Of a stretch of DNA of 29,765 bases, positions 15,376 to 23,738 are shown in pieces. Source of the DNA: Syntrophomonadaceae bacterium (GTDB taxonomy: Bacteria; Bacillota; Dethiobacteria; DTU022); the NCBI GenBank assembly GCA_003553895.1, contig PWFM01000168.1, positions 1-29,765 on the forward strand, written 5' to 3'. A program made the position numbers and the translations under genes. How positions within the stretch are numbered: position 1 is the stretch's first letter; each line of letters starts with the position of its first letter. The notes beneath the pieces were generated by a model. It was not told where the DNA came from, did no database searches, and was given only the letters and a program-made list of their open reading frames with translations.

Positions 15376-15388
15376 ATGATCGGATCAT
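15376..15388. promoter_or_regulatory. 13-bp perfect palindrome before the dehydratase-like operon
   Basis: ATGATC-G-GATCAT is a perfect inverted repeat whose edge lies 24 bases before the start codon of the larger subunit. Its place just ahead of the ribosome site suggests an operator. No regulator gene is adjacent. Confidence 0.35.
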
Positions 15389-15475
15389 AAATGGGCTGGT
15401 TATTTATTCTCTGGCCGGTCCGGATAATCCTGCTGCCCCCGGGCCGGCGCTCTAAAAACGAAGCCACGAACTGCT

Positions 15476-15504
15476 TCTTAAAAGCCTGCAATCAACTATG
15501 TCAA
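15476..15504 (-). promoter_or_regulatory. Possible promoter for the dehydratase-like operon
   Basis: On the minus strand a perfect TTGACA (15504-15499) is followed after 17 bases by TTAAGA (15481-15476), a poor -10. It would give a leader of about 115 bases. I see no other clear elements between here and the start codon apart from the palindrome at 15376-15388. Confidence 0.3.
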
Positions 15505-15551
15505 GCAAGGAGAAAACGTTACCATATTCCTCCACAAGAGCTGTCATTTCA

Positions 15552-15580
15552 TTGACAGCCGCCTGCGCACGTGCTACCTT
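15552..15580 (+). promoter_or_regulatory. Candidate hisG promoter overlapping an inverted repeat
   Basis: A perfect TTGACA (15552-15557), a 17-base spacer and TACCTT (15575-15580) precede hisG. The -35 box lies in the right arm of a 7-bp inverted repeat, GCTGTCA (15540-15546)/TGACAGC (15553-15559), so a protein bound to the repeat would cover the -35. Confidence 0.45.
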
Positions 15581-15612
15581 TATACTACTTATATGCGAAA
15601 GAGGTGATAGCA

Positions 15613-16485
15613 ATGAACAAACTTAAATTGGGCCTGCCGGCTGGAAGCCTGCAGAATACCACCCTGGAAATTTTCCGCAAAGCAGGGTTCAATATACAGA
15701 TCGGGGATCGTTCCTACTACCCTTATATTGACGATGACGAGATCGAATGTGTTTTAATGAGGGCCCAGGAAATACCCAGGTATGTGGAAGACCAGGTTTT
15801 GGATGTCGGCCTGACCGGTAAGGATTGGATTAATGAAACCGCCGCCGATATCAAGGAAATAACCGACCTGAACTATTCCAAACGCGGTTTGCGCCCCGTC
15901 CGGCTGGTCCTGGCCGTGCCCTATGATTCGGAAATTAACAGCGTAAAAGATCTCGAAGGCAAGCGGATCGCGACCGAACTGGTTGAATCGACCAAACGAT
16001 ACCTTGAGGAGCATGGAATCAATGCCTCCGTGTCTTTTTCCTGGGGGGCCACCGAGGTCAAGCCGCCCCTCCTGGCGGATGCCATAGCGGAGTTGACTGA
16101 AACCGGGCGCTCGCTTAAAGCAAACCAGCTCCGGATCATTGAAACAATCCTTGTCTCCACGCCCCGGATTATCATGAACCATGCCAGTTATGGTGACCCC
16201 TGGAAAAAGAAAAAAGTAGAGCGTATGGTTACCCTGCTAAGGGGAGCCCTTTTGGCTGAACAGAAAGTAATGTTGAAGATGAACGTTCACAACAGCAACC
16301 TGGAAAAGGTAATAGATCTGCTGCCGGCCTTGCGGAAACCGACTATTTCCAACTTAATTTCCGATGAATGGGTGGCAGTGGAGAGCGTGGTTGAAGAAAA
16401 AAAGGTGAGGACCTTAATCTGTGAATTGCAGGAAGCAGGCGCTGAAGGGATCCTGGAATTCCCGATGAATAAAATAATTCCGTAA
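15613..16485 (+). CDS. hisG: ATP phosphoribosyltransferase, long form
   Basis: This 290-residue protein catalyses the first step of histidine synthesis, joining ATP and PRPP. It begins LKLGLPAGSLQNTTLEIFRK, the family N-terminus, contains VLDVGLTGKDWINET and KRIATELVESTKRYLEE, and has IVxT-type PRPP-site sequence near 170-190 (IIETILVSTPRIIMNH). The C-terminal ~75 residues (MMLKM to the end) match the ACT-like regulatory domain of the long form, so no HisZ partner is needed. The start ATG 15613 follows GAGGTGAT; the upstream ATG 15571 falls in the promoter. No other his gene is nearby, which is unusual, and it is followed by a parvulin gene with a TAATG junction. Confidence 0.9.
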   Translation: MNKLKLGLPAGSLQNTTLEIFRKAGFNIQIGDRSYYPYIDDDEIECVLMRAQEIPRYVEDQVLDVGLTGKDWINETAADIKEITDLNYSKRGLRPVRLVLAVPYDSEINSVKDLEGKRIATELVESTKRYLEEHGINASVSFSWGATEVKPPLLADAIAELTETGRSLKANQLRIIETILVSTPRIIMNHASYGDPWKKKKVERMVTLLRGALLAEQKVMLKMNVHNSNLEKVIDLLPALRKPTISNLISDEWVAVESVVEEKKVRTLICELQEAGAEGILEFPMNKIIP

Positions 16486-16511
16486 TGAAGGACAGAAAAG
16501 AGGGGTTTAAT

Positions 16512-17447
16512 ATGGAAAAGGAAGTTCAGCCGGATGCCGTCAACCGGCTTAAAGAAGCGGCCTTTAAACCGCAGATACTGTGGGCGGTAATTGTCGTATT
16601 GATGGTGGCAGTAGTGATTATGGGAGTTTTAATGACTCAGGAAAGGCCGCAGGATGGCCGGGTCGCAGCAGTGGTTAACGGGGATCAGGTTATGGTGGAC
16701 GAATTATTTGATTTGCTCTATGCCCAGGGCGGCAGCGAGATCCTTGATCAGCTCATTACCAGGCAACTGATCATTCAAGAAGCGGGCCGGCTGGGCATCG
16801 TGGTTAGCGAAGACGATGTGGATGCAGAAATAGACAAAATTATCGAAGAAGGCTTTACAGGTTCAGAAGAAGAGTTTTTAATGATCTTAGCACAATATGG
16901 TGTGGCCCTGGAGGCTTTTCGCGAAGATGCCCGCTTAAACCTGCTGGCCCGTGCGATTGCCATGGAACAAACTGAATTTACCGAAGAACAGGGGCGGGAT
17001 TTTTTTGAAGAAAACCGCCAACTCTATGAGCAGCAGGAAGAAGTCGAAGCCCGGCATATCCTGGTTGAAACCGAAGCGGAAGCGGAAGAAGTGGCCGAGC
17101 TTCTTGATGAAGGCGAAGACTTTGTTGAGCTGGCCCGGGAGTATTCAACCGACCAGTCCAACAAAGATGACGGGGGTTACCTCGGCTTTTTCGGCCGGGG
17201 CAGGATGGTAGAACCTTTTGAAGAGGCCGCCTTTTCCCTTAGCCCGGGTGAATACAGTGATCCGGTTGAAACCGAATTCGGGTTCCATATTATCGAAGTC
17301 CTCGATCGCAAGGATCAGGAAGAGGTTCAATATGAAGATGTCAGTGAGCAGGTAATGGAAGCCCTGGCTGATGAGCAGGTTTCCATCGTGATCAATGAAC
17401 TGATCCCTGAACTATACGAACAGGCCGATATTGAATACATGCTGTAA
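16512..17447 (+). CDS. Membrane-anchored parvulin-type peptidyl-prolyl isomerase (PrsA/SurA-like)
   Basis: This 311-residue protein has an N-terminal membrane segment (about residues 18-42, ILWAVIVVLMVAVVIMGVLM) with no lipobox cysteine, so it is a signal-anchored outward-facing protein and not a PrsA lipoprotein. A SurA N-like chaperone region follows (VAAVVNGDQVMVDELFDLLY, then helices to ~170). The parvulin domain is at about 185-285 (VEARHILVETEAEAEEVAEL, DDGGYLGFFGRGRMVEPFEE, ETEFGFHIIEVLDR). It should fold exported proteins. I chose ATG 16512, preceded by AGAGGGG; ATG 16485 overlaps the hisG stop but has no ribosome site. It ends 1 base from the converging gatD stop, with no hairpin between. 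Confidence 0.92.
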   Translation: MEKEVQPDAVNRLKEAAFKPQILWAVIVVLMVAVVIMGVLMTQERPQDGRVAAVVNGDQVMVDELFDLLYAQGGSEILDQLITRQLIIQEAGRLGIVVSEDDVDAEIDKIIEEGFTGSEEEFLMILAQYGVALEAFREDARLNLLARAIAMEQTEFTEEQGRDFFEENRQLYEQQEEVEARHILVETEAEAEEVAELLDEGEDFVELAREYSTDQSNKDDGGYLGFFGRGRMVEPFEEAAFSLSPGEYSDPVETEFGFHIIEVLDRKDQEEVQYEDVSEQVMEALADEQVSIVINELIPELYEQADIEYML

Positions 17448-17448
17448 T

Positions 17449-18207
17449 TTATAGGGAGGGTTTTTTATTAACCCGTTTTGAAGCGGCCAGTTGGAGCGCG
17501 GCCTGATGGGCCTGCTCTTCTGTGAAATCATCAAGTTCCCGGAGGCCGTGATCCTGGTGGCGGTAGGCCAGCGCTTTCCGGAGAAGATGATCTGCCAGCC
17601 AGGGGTTTTTAGGAAGCAGGGAACCGTGCAAATAGGTGCCGATTACATTCTTGTAAACGGCGCCTTCTGTTTTATCGACACCGTTGTTGCCGTAGCCATG
17701 TAAAACTGTACCCAGCGGGTCCAGGTTCGGTCCGAGGTAAGTCCTCCCGCCGTGGTTTTCAAAGCCAACCAGGGTCCGGGGCGGATCCCAGATTGCGCAA
17801 TTAATGGCCGCATTGCCGATCAGCCGTCCTTTTCCGGCATCTGTGTAGAGGTCCATAATCTCCAGGCCGCCAATCTTTTCTCCCCGGGCTGTGGTGTAAT
17901 AGCGGCCCAGCAGCTGATATGAGCCGCAGACGGCAAAGATTACCATATTATGTTCAACTGCTTTGCGCATTTCGCCGCTGCGTCTTTTTAAGTCATCGGC
18001 CACCAGCTTTTGATCGCTGTCCTGCCCGCCGCCCATAAAGAGCAGGTCGCAGGATGAAAAAGCGATCCGGTCACCCGGGTTTACCGGGACGATGTTTACT
18101 TCGATGCCGCGCCATTCAGCCCGGCGGCAGAGGGCCAGCATATTGCCCCGGTCCCCGTAAAGATTTAAATGGGCGGGGTATAAGTGATAAATGTTAATTT
18201 CACCCAT
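17449..18207 (-). CDS. gatD: Lipid II isoglutaminyl synthase, glutaminase subunit GatD
   Basis: This 252-residue class I glutamine amidotransferase-like protein frees ammonia from glutamine for MurT. INIYHLYPAHLNLYGDRGN is the typical GatD/CobB-like N-terminus. The nucleophile is Cys94 in FAVCGSYQLLG, the same number as reported for Staphylococcus GatD, and the histidine lies in GTYLHGSLLPKNPWLAD. The start is ATG 18207, which overlaps the MurT stop as TGATG with GGGAGG 7 bases upstream; TTG at 18210 is an alternative. The MurT/GatD pair amidates D-glutamate in lipid II, a Gram-positive trait. Confidence 0.95.
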   Translation of the reverse strand: MGEINIYHLYPAHLNLYGDRGNMLALCRRAEWRGIEVNIVPVNPGDRIAFSSCDLLFMGGGQDSDQKLVADDLKRRSGEMRKAVEHNMVIFAVCGSYQLLGRYYTTARGEKIGGLEIMDLYTDAGKGRLIGNAAINCAIWDPPRTLVGFENHGGRTYLGPNLDPLGTVLHGYGNNGVDKTEGAVYKNVIGTYLHGSLLPKNPWLADHLLRKALAYRHQDHGLRELDDFTEEQAHQAALQLAASKRVNKKPSL

Positions 18208-19598
18208 CAAGATTCCTCCCAGTAGGGGATACCCAGGCCCATCTTATTCAGGTGGCGCCTCATTCCCAGCATGGCCGTATAGGTGGGCAGAATAAACAAC
18301 TTGCTGCCGGGCGCTGTTTGGTCCAGAGCTACTTCGATAGCCCGGCCGGGATTATCTTCCACCATAATCCGTTCCGGCTCAAAACCGGCGTACTTGAAAC
18401 GGACGGCCATATCCCAGGCCCGCAGGCCCGTGACAACAACCGCGGAAAAACGGCTTGCCACTGCAGAAAGCTGCTCGAAATCGACATCCCAGAGCCATGA
18501 CACATCTGTTCCGTCGGCAATGTTGTCATTTATCGCCACTACAATAGTGATCTTTCCGGGTTGGTTTAAAATTGTGCGCAGCACTTCATTGGCCCCGACC
18601 GGGTTTTTGATCAGGGCCATGATTATCTCTTTGTTGTCTTTGTCAAATCGTTCCATCCTGCCGAAAGAAGGCGCCGCCTTTCCCAGGGCGGCGCTGATGG
18701 CAGCGGTAGGGATAGCGAGGGCCCGGGCGCAGGTTACAGCGGCCAGGACATTGTAAAGGTTATATATGCCGAGCAGGGGCACGTTCAGTTCCAGGGCCTG
18801 GTCCGGTAAGTTGAGCTTAACGCGGCTAATCCCTTCAGCGCTTACCCTGCGTTCCGTAAGCCTAACATCAGGATCCGGGCGCCGGTAAGGGCAGGAGGGA
18901 CACCGGTAATGCCCGATGTGGGCAAAATAGATCCTGGTGTACTCGAGCTTTTTTGAACAGGCCGGGCAGGTTTTTAGATCCTGTCCGGTATTGTCAAATT
19001 CATCGGGGGGCAGTTCCAGCTCAAGACCGTAAGTCCACCTGGCGCTGTTATTATCGTTTTTGATCGAAGCCAGGGAGGGATCGTCGGCATTGAGGACTTG
19101 AAAACTGCCTGCAGGTATTTGATCAAGCCCTTTTTTAATAAGGGCCTGGATGGAATCGATTTCGCCAAAACGATCCAGCTGGTCCCGGAATATGTTGGTT
19201 AACACAACCCCCCGGGGACGAAGCTCTGCCACAGCGCCCGGGAAAGCTCCTTCATCGACTTCCATCACCGCAAAATCGCCGTCCATGCGGCCTCGCCAGG
19301 AGCAGTTTTCGATTAATGTTGATGCGACCCCCCAGGACATGTTGGAACCGGATTGATTGTGAATACATTTATAGCCGGCTTTTTCCAGGATCCCGTTGAC
19401 CAGGTAGGCTGTTGTAGTTTTGCCATTGGTGCCGGTCACCGCTACCGTGCCTTGTTTCAGCCGCCTGGCCAGCAAAAAACTCAGGCCGGGCGCAATTGCC
19501 AGGGCAACTCTTCCCGGCAGGGTTGTCCCTCCCCGGCCCAGCATCCTGGTCAGGGCGATCAGGGCCTTGCCGCTCCAAATCGCAATAAGCAACCTCAT
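18207..19598 (-). CDS. murT: Lipid II isoglutaminyl synthase, Mur-ligase subunit MurT
   Basis: This 463-residue Mur-ligase-like protein has the ATP loop VAVTGTNGKTTTAYL (residues ~52-66) and the MurT-specific four-cysteine zinc ribbon CPACSKKLEYT...RCPSCPYRRPD near residues 215-245. The C-terminal DUF1727 region ends in FILPTYTAMLGMRRHL. It activates D-glutamate of lipid II for amidation using ammonia from GatD. AAAGGGG precedes ATG. The two genes overlap by one base, as expected for a fixed complex. Its place after RACo and a CBS protein is probably accidental. Confidence 0.95.
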   Translation of the reverse strand: MRLLIAIWSGKALIALTRMLGRGGTTLPGRVALAIAPGLSFLLARRLKQGTVAVTGTNGKTTTAYLVNGILEKAGYKCIHNQSGSNMSWGVASTLIENCSWRGRMDGDFAVMEVDEGAFPGAVAELRPRGVVLTNIFRDQLDRFGEIDSIQALIKKGLDQIPAGSFQVLNADDPSLASIKNDNNSARWTYGLELELPPDEFDNTGQDLKTCPACSKKLEYTRIYFAHIGHYRCPSCPYRRPDPDVRLTERRVSAEGISRVKLNLPDQALELNVPLLGIYNLYNVLAAVTCARALAIPTAAISAALGKAAPSFGRMERFDKDNKEIIMALIKNPVGANEVLRTILNQPGKITIVVAINDNIADGTDVSWLWDVDFEQLSAVASRFSAVVVTGLRAWDMAVRFKYAGFEPERIMVEDNPGRAIEVALDQTAPGSKLFILPTYTAMLGMRRHLNKMGLGIPYWEES

Positions 19599-19683
19599 CC
19601 CGGACGGCCCCTTTCAGGCATGCTTAACAGATTATAATGCTGCAGGTTGTTTTTTATTTCCAAACTTGCTCCCAACTCGCTTC

Positions 19684-20148
19684 TTACATTTTTGCCATGC
19701 ACTGGACCATGTCGGCCCTGGTGACAATGCCGACCAGCTTTTTTTTGCCGTCTACAACCGGGATCCGGTTGATGTTGCGGCGGTTCATTAACCTGGCAAT
19801 TTCCGAGGCTTCAGTTTCTTCATTGACAGTGTGCACTTTTTTAGTCATTACTTCACTGACCCTGGTTTGATGCAGGTTTTCAATGCCCTTCTGCATGGAC
19901 GCCAGTTCTGATACGTTGGCATAGGGGGAGATCCAACCGGAAAGGTTGGCCTTGGGGACTACTTTAGTTTGTTCGGAGTAGCGGATTATATCGGTATCCG
20001 AAATAATCCCGACCAGTTTACCTTCGTCGTCGACGACAGGCAACCCGCTAAAACGATGCTTGGCCAGCAGTTCTATTGTATCCTGCAGAGTTTTATCTTC
20101 GTGAATGCTGACCGGCGGCGTACTCATTATTTCCTTGGCTTTTTGCAT
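19684..20148 (-). CDS. CBS-domain pair protein
   Basis: This 154-residue protein is made only of two CBS domains: KEIMSTPPVSIHEDKTLQDT...LVGIISDTDIIRY (about 5-60) and VSEVMTKKVHTVNEETEASE...LVGIVTRADMVQ (about 92-150). Such stand-alone pairs bind adenine nucleotides and act as energy sensors or partners. The start ATG 20148 follows GGAGGT; the longer reading to 20334 runs into the RACo gene and is rejected. It sits 94 bases after RACo and 85 bases before MurT. A TATAAT (20179-20174, minus) just upstream may be its own -10. A link to corrinoid metabolism is possible but unproved. Confidence 0.93.
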   Translation of the reverse strand: MQKAKEIMSTPPVSIHEDKTLQDTIELLAKHRFSGLPVVDDEGKLVGIISDTDIIRYSEQTKVVPKANLSGWISPYANVSELASMQKGIENLHQTRVSEVMTKKVHTVNEETEASEIARLMNRRNINRIPVVDGKKKLVGIVTRADMVQCMAKM

Positions 20149-20242
20149 CTCGAACCTAACCTCCGGATTAATTATTATAAACACCGTGTTATTCTCTAAA
20201 AGCTCCCTGTTTCCTGCATTACCTGGCCCGGGCCTGCTATTT

Positions 20243-22078
20243 TTACTGGCCGAATTTAAGGGCATCGACAAAAATTTCCTGGAAATCCTGGCGGGTTGAC
20301 AGCTCCAGGTGTTCGACTTTCCCGGGAAGGGCAAAAGCTCTTTCCCGGATCGACTGTGAGGCCAGGGCCATCCTGGAACCGTCGCCGGCTGCGTTTCCTA
20401 CCGCGATAATTTTTTCCGGTGGCAGACCGGGCAGAAGGCCGATGGTCAGGGCGCTTTCTTTGCGGACGTAGTTCCCGAAAGCGCCGGCCAGCAGTACTTC
20501 ATCCAGTTCTTTTTCATCGAGCTCCATTTCCTTCAACAGGATCTTCAGCCCGGCATAGATTGCTCCTTTGGCCAGCTGCAGTTCACGCAAATCGCCCTGG
20601 CTGAGAACGATATCATTACCGGTGTCTGAATCACTGCCCGGCACCAGGATAAATTCAAAGCCGCCTTCTCCGCGTTTTAGCCTTTGCCTGAACTTTTCAT
20701 CTACCTGCTCCGGGTTTTCCTCTGGGTTGATTAGTTTTCCGGTGGCGTTGATCAGGCCGGCATCGACCAGGGCGGCTGCGGCATCGATCAATCCCGATCC
20801 GCAAATTCCCCTGGCGGGGGCATCATCAATGGTGCTGATTTTAAAGTCACCGTCGATATATTGGACGGCTTCCACGGCTCCTGCCGAGGCCCGCATGCCC
20901 TGTTTAATCTGGGCTCCCTCGAAAGCGGGGCCGGCGGCTGTGGAACAGGCCATCAACCTGCCGTTGGCGGCCAGGACCAGTTCGCCGTTTGTGCCTATGT
21001 CGATGGCAGCACGCTTGCCGTTTCGCTTATCCATGTCGGTGGCCAGGATTACACCAAGGGTGTCTGAACCGACGTAACCGGCGATGTTGGGCAGGAAAAA
21101 GACCCGCCCGCCCGGGTTGATTTCCAGGCCCAGTGCGGAGGCTTCCACTTCCAGGGCCCGGCTGTAGGCGGGAATAAAGGGCGCCGGGGCCAGGTAAGTC
21201 GGATCTACCCCCATAAACAGATGGCTCATGGGGGTATTGCCGACCGCCACTATCTCAAAGACCCTGTCTTTGGCGACTTTTGTTTGCCGCAAAAGATCCT
21301 TGATGATCTTGTTGGCCGCTTCGATTACTTTATCCTGGAGCTGTTTAAGCTCTTCTTTGCCTTCCGATGCGTGGTTGATGCGGGAAATAACATCGGCCCC
21401 GTAAATGTTCTGGGGGTTGGTTTCAGCCGCTACAGCGATTATTTCCGCTTTTTGCAGATCGAGCAGGGAACCCATGATTGTAGTGGTGCCGATATCAAAA
21501 GCGATGCCGAATAGCTGGTCGCCCGTATCGCCGGGTTCGATGGAGATGATCCTGTTCCCGGCAATGGTTACAGTAACTGAGAAGTTGTTGTTGCGGAGCA
21601 TGCCCGGTAACCCTGCCAGTTCGCGCAGTTCTACTGTGAGATCATCGCGGTCCAGGTGCTTCAGCAAACGTTCCAGGTCGGCAGTCTGGTCTTTAACTGC
21701 CGGGCGGTCCAGTTTAACCGCTATTTTTTCTACAGCAGGATCGCCTTCCAGCTTTTCCACCCCGCCGGCCAGTGTTGTTTTGCGCAGGGGGGCTTCTTTC
21801 TGGACCGGGACCTCAACGATCAGGTCGTTTTTCACTTTTTTCTGGCAGGAGAGGACCCACCCTTCGGATAGTTCTTCCTCGGAAAGGTGCTTTTGTTCCG
21901 CCCTGGTCGGTTTTCCGGTCTCGCCTTCCACTATCTTGACCCGGCATTTGCCGCAGGTCCCTTTACCGGCACAGTCCCCTTCAATATACAGGCCGGCCTG
22001 GTCGGCTGCTTTCAAAAGGTTGGTCCCGGATTCAACTGCAATTTCCTTGTTCTGGGGGATAAACTTGAGTTTGGACAT
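20243..22078 (-). CDS. Reductive activator of corrinoid proteins (RACo-like, DUF4445)
   Basis: This 611-residue protein starts with a plant-type [2Fe-2S] ferredoxin domain whose ligands are C36, C42, C45 (CAGKGTCGKC) and C78 (VLSCQ). After a linker comes the ASKHA part: FGIAFDIGTTTIMGSLLDL near 190, NPQNIYGADVISRINHA, and AIDIGTNGELVLAANGR. SGLIDAAAALVDAGLI and VLLAGAFGNYVRKESALTIG follow. It matches RACo, which uses ATP to drive reduction of Co(II) back to Co(I) in corrinoid proteins. It is the expected helper of the MttB operon at 1-6022, although ~14 kb away on the other strand. The length fits the family. AGGAG precedes ATG. Confidence 0.93.
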   Translation of the reverse strand: MSKLKFIPQNKEIAVESGTNLLKAADQAGLYIEGDCAGKGTCGKCRVKIVEGETGKPTRAEQKHLSEEELSEGWVLSCQKKVKNDLIVEVPVQKEAPLRKTTLAGGVEKLEGDPAVEKIAVKLDRPAVKDQTADLERLLKHLDRDDLTVELRELAGLPGMLRNNNFSVTVTIAGNRIISIEPGDTGDQLFGIAFDIGTTTIMGSLLDLQKAEIIAVAAETNPQNIYGADVISRINHASEGKEELKQLQDKVIEAANKIIKDLLRQTKVAKDRVFEIVAVGNTPMSHLFMGVDPTYLAPAPFIPAYSRALEVEASALGLEINPGGRVFFLPNIAGYVGSDTLGVILATDMDKRNGKRAAIDIGTNGELVLAANGRLMACSTAAGPAFEGAQIKQGMRASAGAVEAVQYIDGDFKISTIDDAPARGICGSGLIDAAAALVDAGLINATGKLINPEENPEQVDEKFRQRLKRGEGGFEFILVPGSDSDTGNDIVLSQGDLRELQLAKGAIYAGLKILLKEMELDEKELDEVLLAGAFGNYVRKESALTIGLLPGLPPEKIIAVGNAAGDGSRMALASQSIRERAFALPGKVEHLELSTRQDFQEIFVDALKFGQ

Positions 22079-22131
22079 GAGGGTGACACTCCTTATCCTG
22101 ATTTATGGGCTGCCTGGGAAAAATGATACTG

Positions 22132-22164
22132 TAAATAAATAAAAGCAACCTGAAGCAGGTTGCT
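22132..22164 (-). terminator. Intrinsic terminator of tRNA-Arg
   Basis: AGCAACCTG (22144-22152) and CAGGTTGCT (22156-22164) make a 9-bp stem with a 3-base loop. On the minus strand it is followed by TTTTATTTATTT (22143-22132). It lies just after the tRNA and before RACo, so RACo likely has another promoter or relies on read-through. Confidence 0.85.
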
Positions 22165-22174
22165 CCTGAACATA

Positions 22175-22249
22175 TGGTGCGCCCGCAGGGATTCGAACCC
22201 CGACTTCAGGCTCCGGAGGCCTGCGTGATATCCCTTTCACCACGGGCGC
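22175..22249 (-). tRNA. tRNA-Arg (anticodon CCG)
   Basis: Read on the minus strand, the acceptor stem is GCGCCCG (22249-22243) with CGGGCGC (22185-22179), the discriminator A is at 22178 and CCA is encoded at 22177-22175. The anticodon arm is CAGGC-CTCCGGA-GCCTG with CCG at the centre, reading the CGG arginine codon. The T-arm is CGGGG-TTCGAAT-CCCTG. The mature part without CCA is 72 bases. Confidence 0.95.
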
Positions 22250-22270
22250 CTGAATACTTTTCACATTGCT

Positions 22271-22299
22271 ATGATAACACCAAGCATAAAACAAGTCAA
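22271..22299 (-). promoter_or_regulatory. Promoter of tRNA-Arg
   Basis: On the minus strand TTGACT (22299-22294), a 17-base spacer and TATCAT (22276-22271) precede the tRNA by about 21 bases. Both boxes match 5 of 6 consensus bases. Confidence 0.75.
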
Positions 22300-22363
22300 A
22301 CAATCCATTGGCTTTATTATGGGCAGGAAGCGCTGCTTTAATGACCCTTTTCACCTGCGCCCG

Positions 22364-22392
22364 TTTTGTTAACAGGCCAGTTGTGATACAAT
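22364..22392 (+). promoter_or_regulatory. Candidate promoter of the ymfFH operon
   Basis: TACAAT (22387-22392) is a good -10. At 17 bases upstream lies TTTTGT (22364-22369), a weak -35; TTGTTA (22366-22371) is better but leaves only 15 bases. It lies about 57 bases before the chosen TTG start at 22449. Confidence 0.4.
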
Positions 22393-22448
22393 CAGACTCA
22401 CAGCCCGGGGATGCCACTTCTGCACAAATTCAGCAAGGAGGATTGATC

Positions 22449-23738
22449 TTGTTAACCAACTATTCAGAGCACTACCTGCCGAACGGAATCAGGCTCTTGT
22501 TTATGCCCACCGATAAATTTAAAACAATTTCCATGGCCCTGTTTCTGCACCAGGAATTAAGCCCCGATCTGGCTGCCCGCAGCGCGCTGCTGCCCGCCGT
22601 CTTAGAGCAGGGAAGCAGGCAGTATCCGGACAAACTGACCCTGCAGCGCAAGCTGGAAAACCTTTACGGGTCAGACCTGGCCGCAGACATTGTTAAGAGC
22701 GGGGAACGGCACGTGATGGCTTTTAGCTGTGAAACCCCGCACGACAAGTACCTGGGTCAAAACGGCGATTTGCTGAGCAAAGGCATGTCCGTTCTCGGTT
22801 CGGTCACCGGCGACCCGTTAACAGAAAACGGCGGGTTTAAAAAAGATTATGTCAGCCAGGAAAAAAATCAGCTGATTAAAGATATCAGGGCCATGCTCAA
22901 CGATAAGGGTACCTATGCTTACGAACGTTGTATTGCCCTGATGTGTGCCGGGGAAAGGTTTGGCACCTACAAGCTGGGTTCGATTGAAGACTATAACGGC
23001 ATTGATGAGGAAGCGCTTTTTAACTATTACAAAAGGGTTTTTTATGCCAATCCCCTTGATTTATATGTAATCGGTGACCTGGAAGAACAGGAAGTCCTGG
23101 AGGCGGCCGGCGAAGCCTTCAACTTTTCCCGCAGCGAAGAACAGGGCGGGCTTCCAGCTACAGAAGTCGACCGGCCCGTAACTGAGGTCCGCTATCATGA
23201 AGAAAGCATGACGGTTAACCAGGCCAAGCTGGTGCTTGGTTTTCGCACCTATACCGCCTACGGAGACGAGCAGTACTGCCCCCTTTTGGTCTACAGCGGC
23301 ATCCTCGGCGCCTTTCCCCATTCCAAGTTGTTTATGCAGGTCCGCGAAGAGGCCGGTCTGGCCTATTACGTCCATTCCCGCCTGGAAAAACATAAAGGGT
23401 TGATGGTTATTTCCGCCGGGATCAATTATCAAGATTACGGGGAAGCGCGGGATATTATCGACCGCCAGCTTGAAGATATGGTTTCCGGCGCTATCAGCGA
23501 TAAGGAACTGGATAATACCAGGCAGGGCCTGATAAACAGTCTGCGGTCCCAGCAGGACAGCCCCGCCCGGCTGATCAGTTCCCACCTTGACGGTTCAATT
23601 GGCGGCAGAACCTACACTGCCGAAGAACTGATTGCCGGCATCGAAGCGGTCGGTCGGCCGGAGATCCAGGCGGTAGCGGAGAAAATTAAACTGGATACTG
23701 TATATGTGCTGCGGCCCGGGAAAGGAGGAGATAAGTAA
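22449..23738 (+). CDS. ymfF: M16-family inactive peptidase-like protein (YmfF-like)
   Basis: This 429-residue protein has the two-lobed M16 (insulinase/processing peptidase) fold but lacks the HxxEH zinc motif; the place where it should be reads SALLPAVLEQGSRQYPDK. It resembles B. subtilis YmfF, which with YmfH has been tied to modification of elongation factor P with 5-aminopentanol. The second half contains AGLAYYVHSRLEKHKGLMVI, the substrate-binding segment of M16 proteins. The start is TTG 22449, with AAGGAGG (22435-22441) 7 bases upstream; the 47-codon extension to 22308 covers the promoter. It shares its stop with the start of the next gene (TAATG), so the two form a pair: inactive plus active subunit. 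Confidence 0.88.
   Translation: MLTNYSEHYLPNGIRLLFMPTDKFKTISMALFLHQELSPDLAARSALLPAVLEQGSRQYPDKLTLQRKLENLYGSDLAADIVKSGERHVMAFSCETPHDKYLGQNGDLLSKGMSVLGSVTGDPLTENGGFKKDYVSQEKNQLIKDIRAMLNDKGTYAYERCIALMCAGERFGTYKLGSIEDYNGIDEEALFNYYKRVFYANPLDLYVIGDLEEQEVLEAAGEAFNFSRSEEQGGLPATEVDRPVTEVRYHEESMTVNQAKLVLGFRTYTAYGDEQYCPLLVYSGILGAFPHSKLFMQVREEAGLAYYVHSRLEKHKGLMVISAGINYQDYGEARDIIDRQLEDMVSGAISDKELDNTRQGLINSLRSQQDSPARLISSHLDGSIGGRTYTAEELIAGIEAVGRPEIQAVAEKIKLDTVYVLRPGKGGDK

Noticed and set aside
20149..20334. Longer N-terminus for the CBS protein
   Set aside because: It would run into the RACo coding sequence, has no ribosome site, and the sequence (PARISRKFLSMPLNSAS) does not look like CBS. GGAGGT before ATG 20148 decides the start.
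22308..22448. 47-residue N-terminal extension of the YmfF-like protein resembling a signal peptide
   Set aside because: A perfect AAGGAGG sits 7 bases before TTG 22449, and a TACAAT -10 lies inside the extension. YmfF proteins are cytoplasmic.
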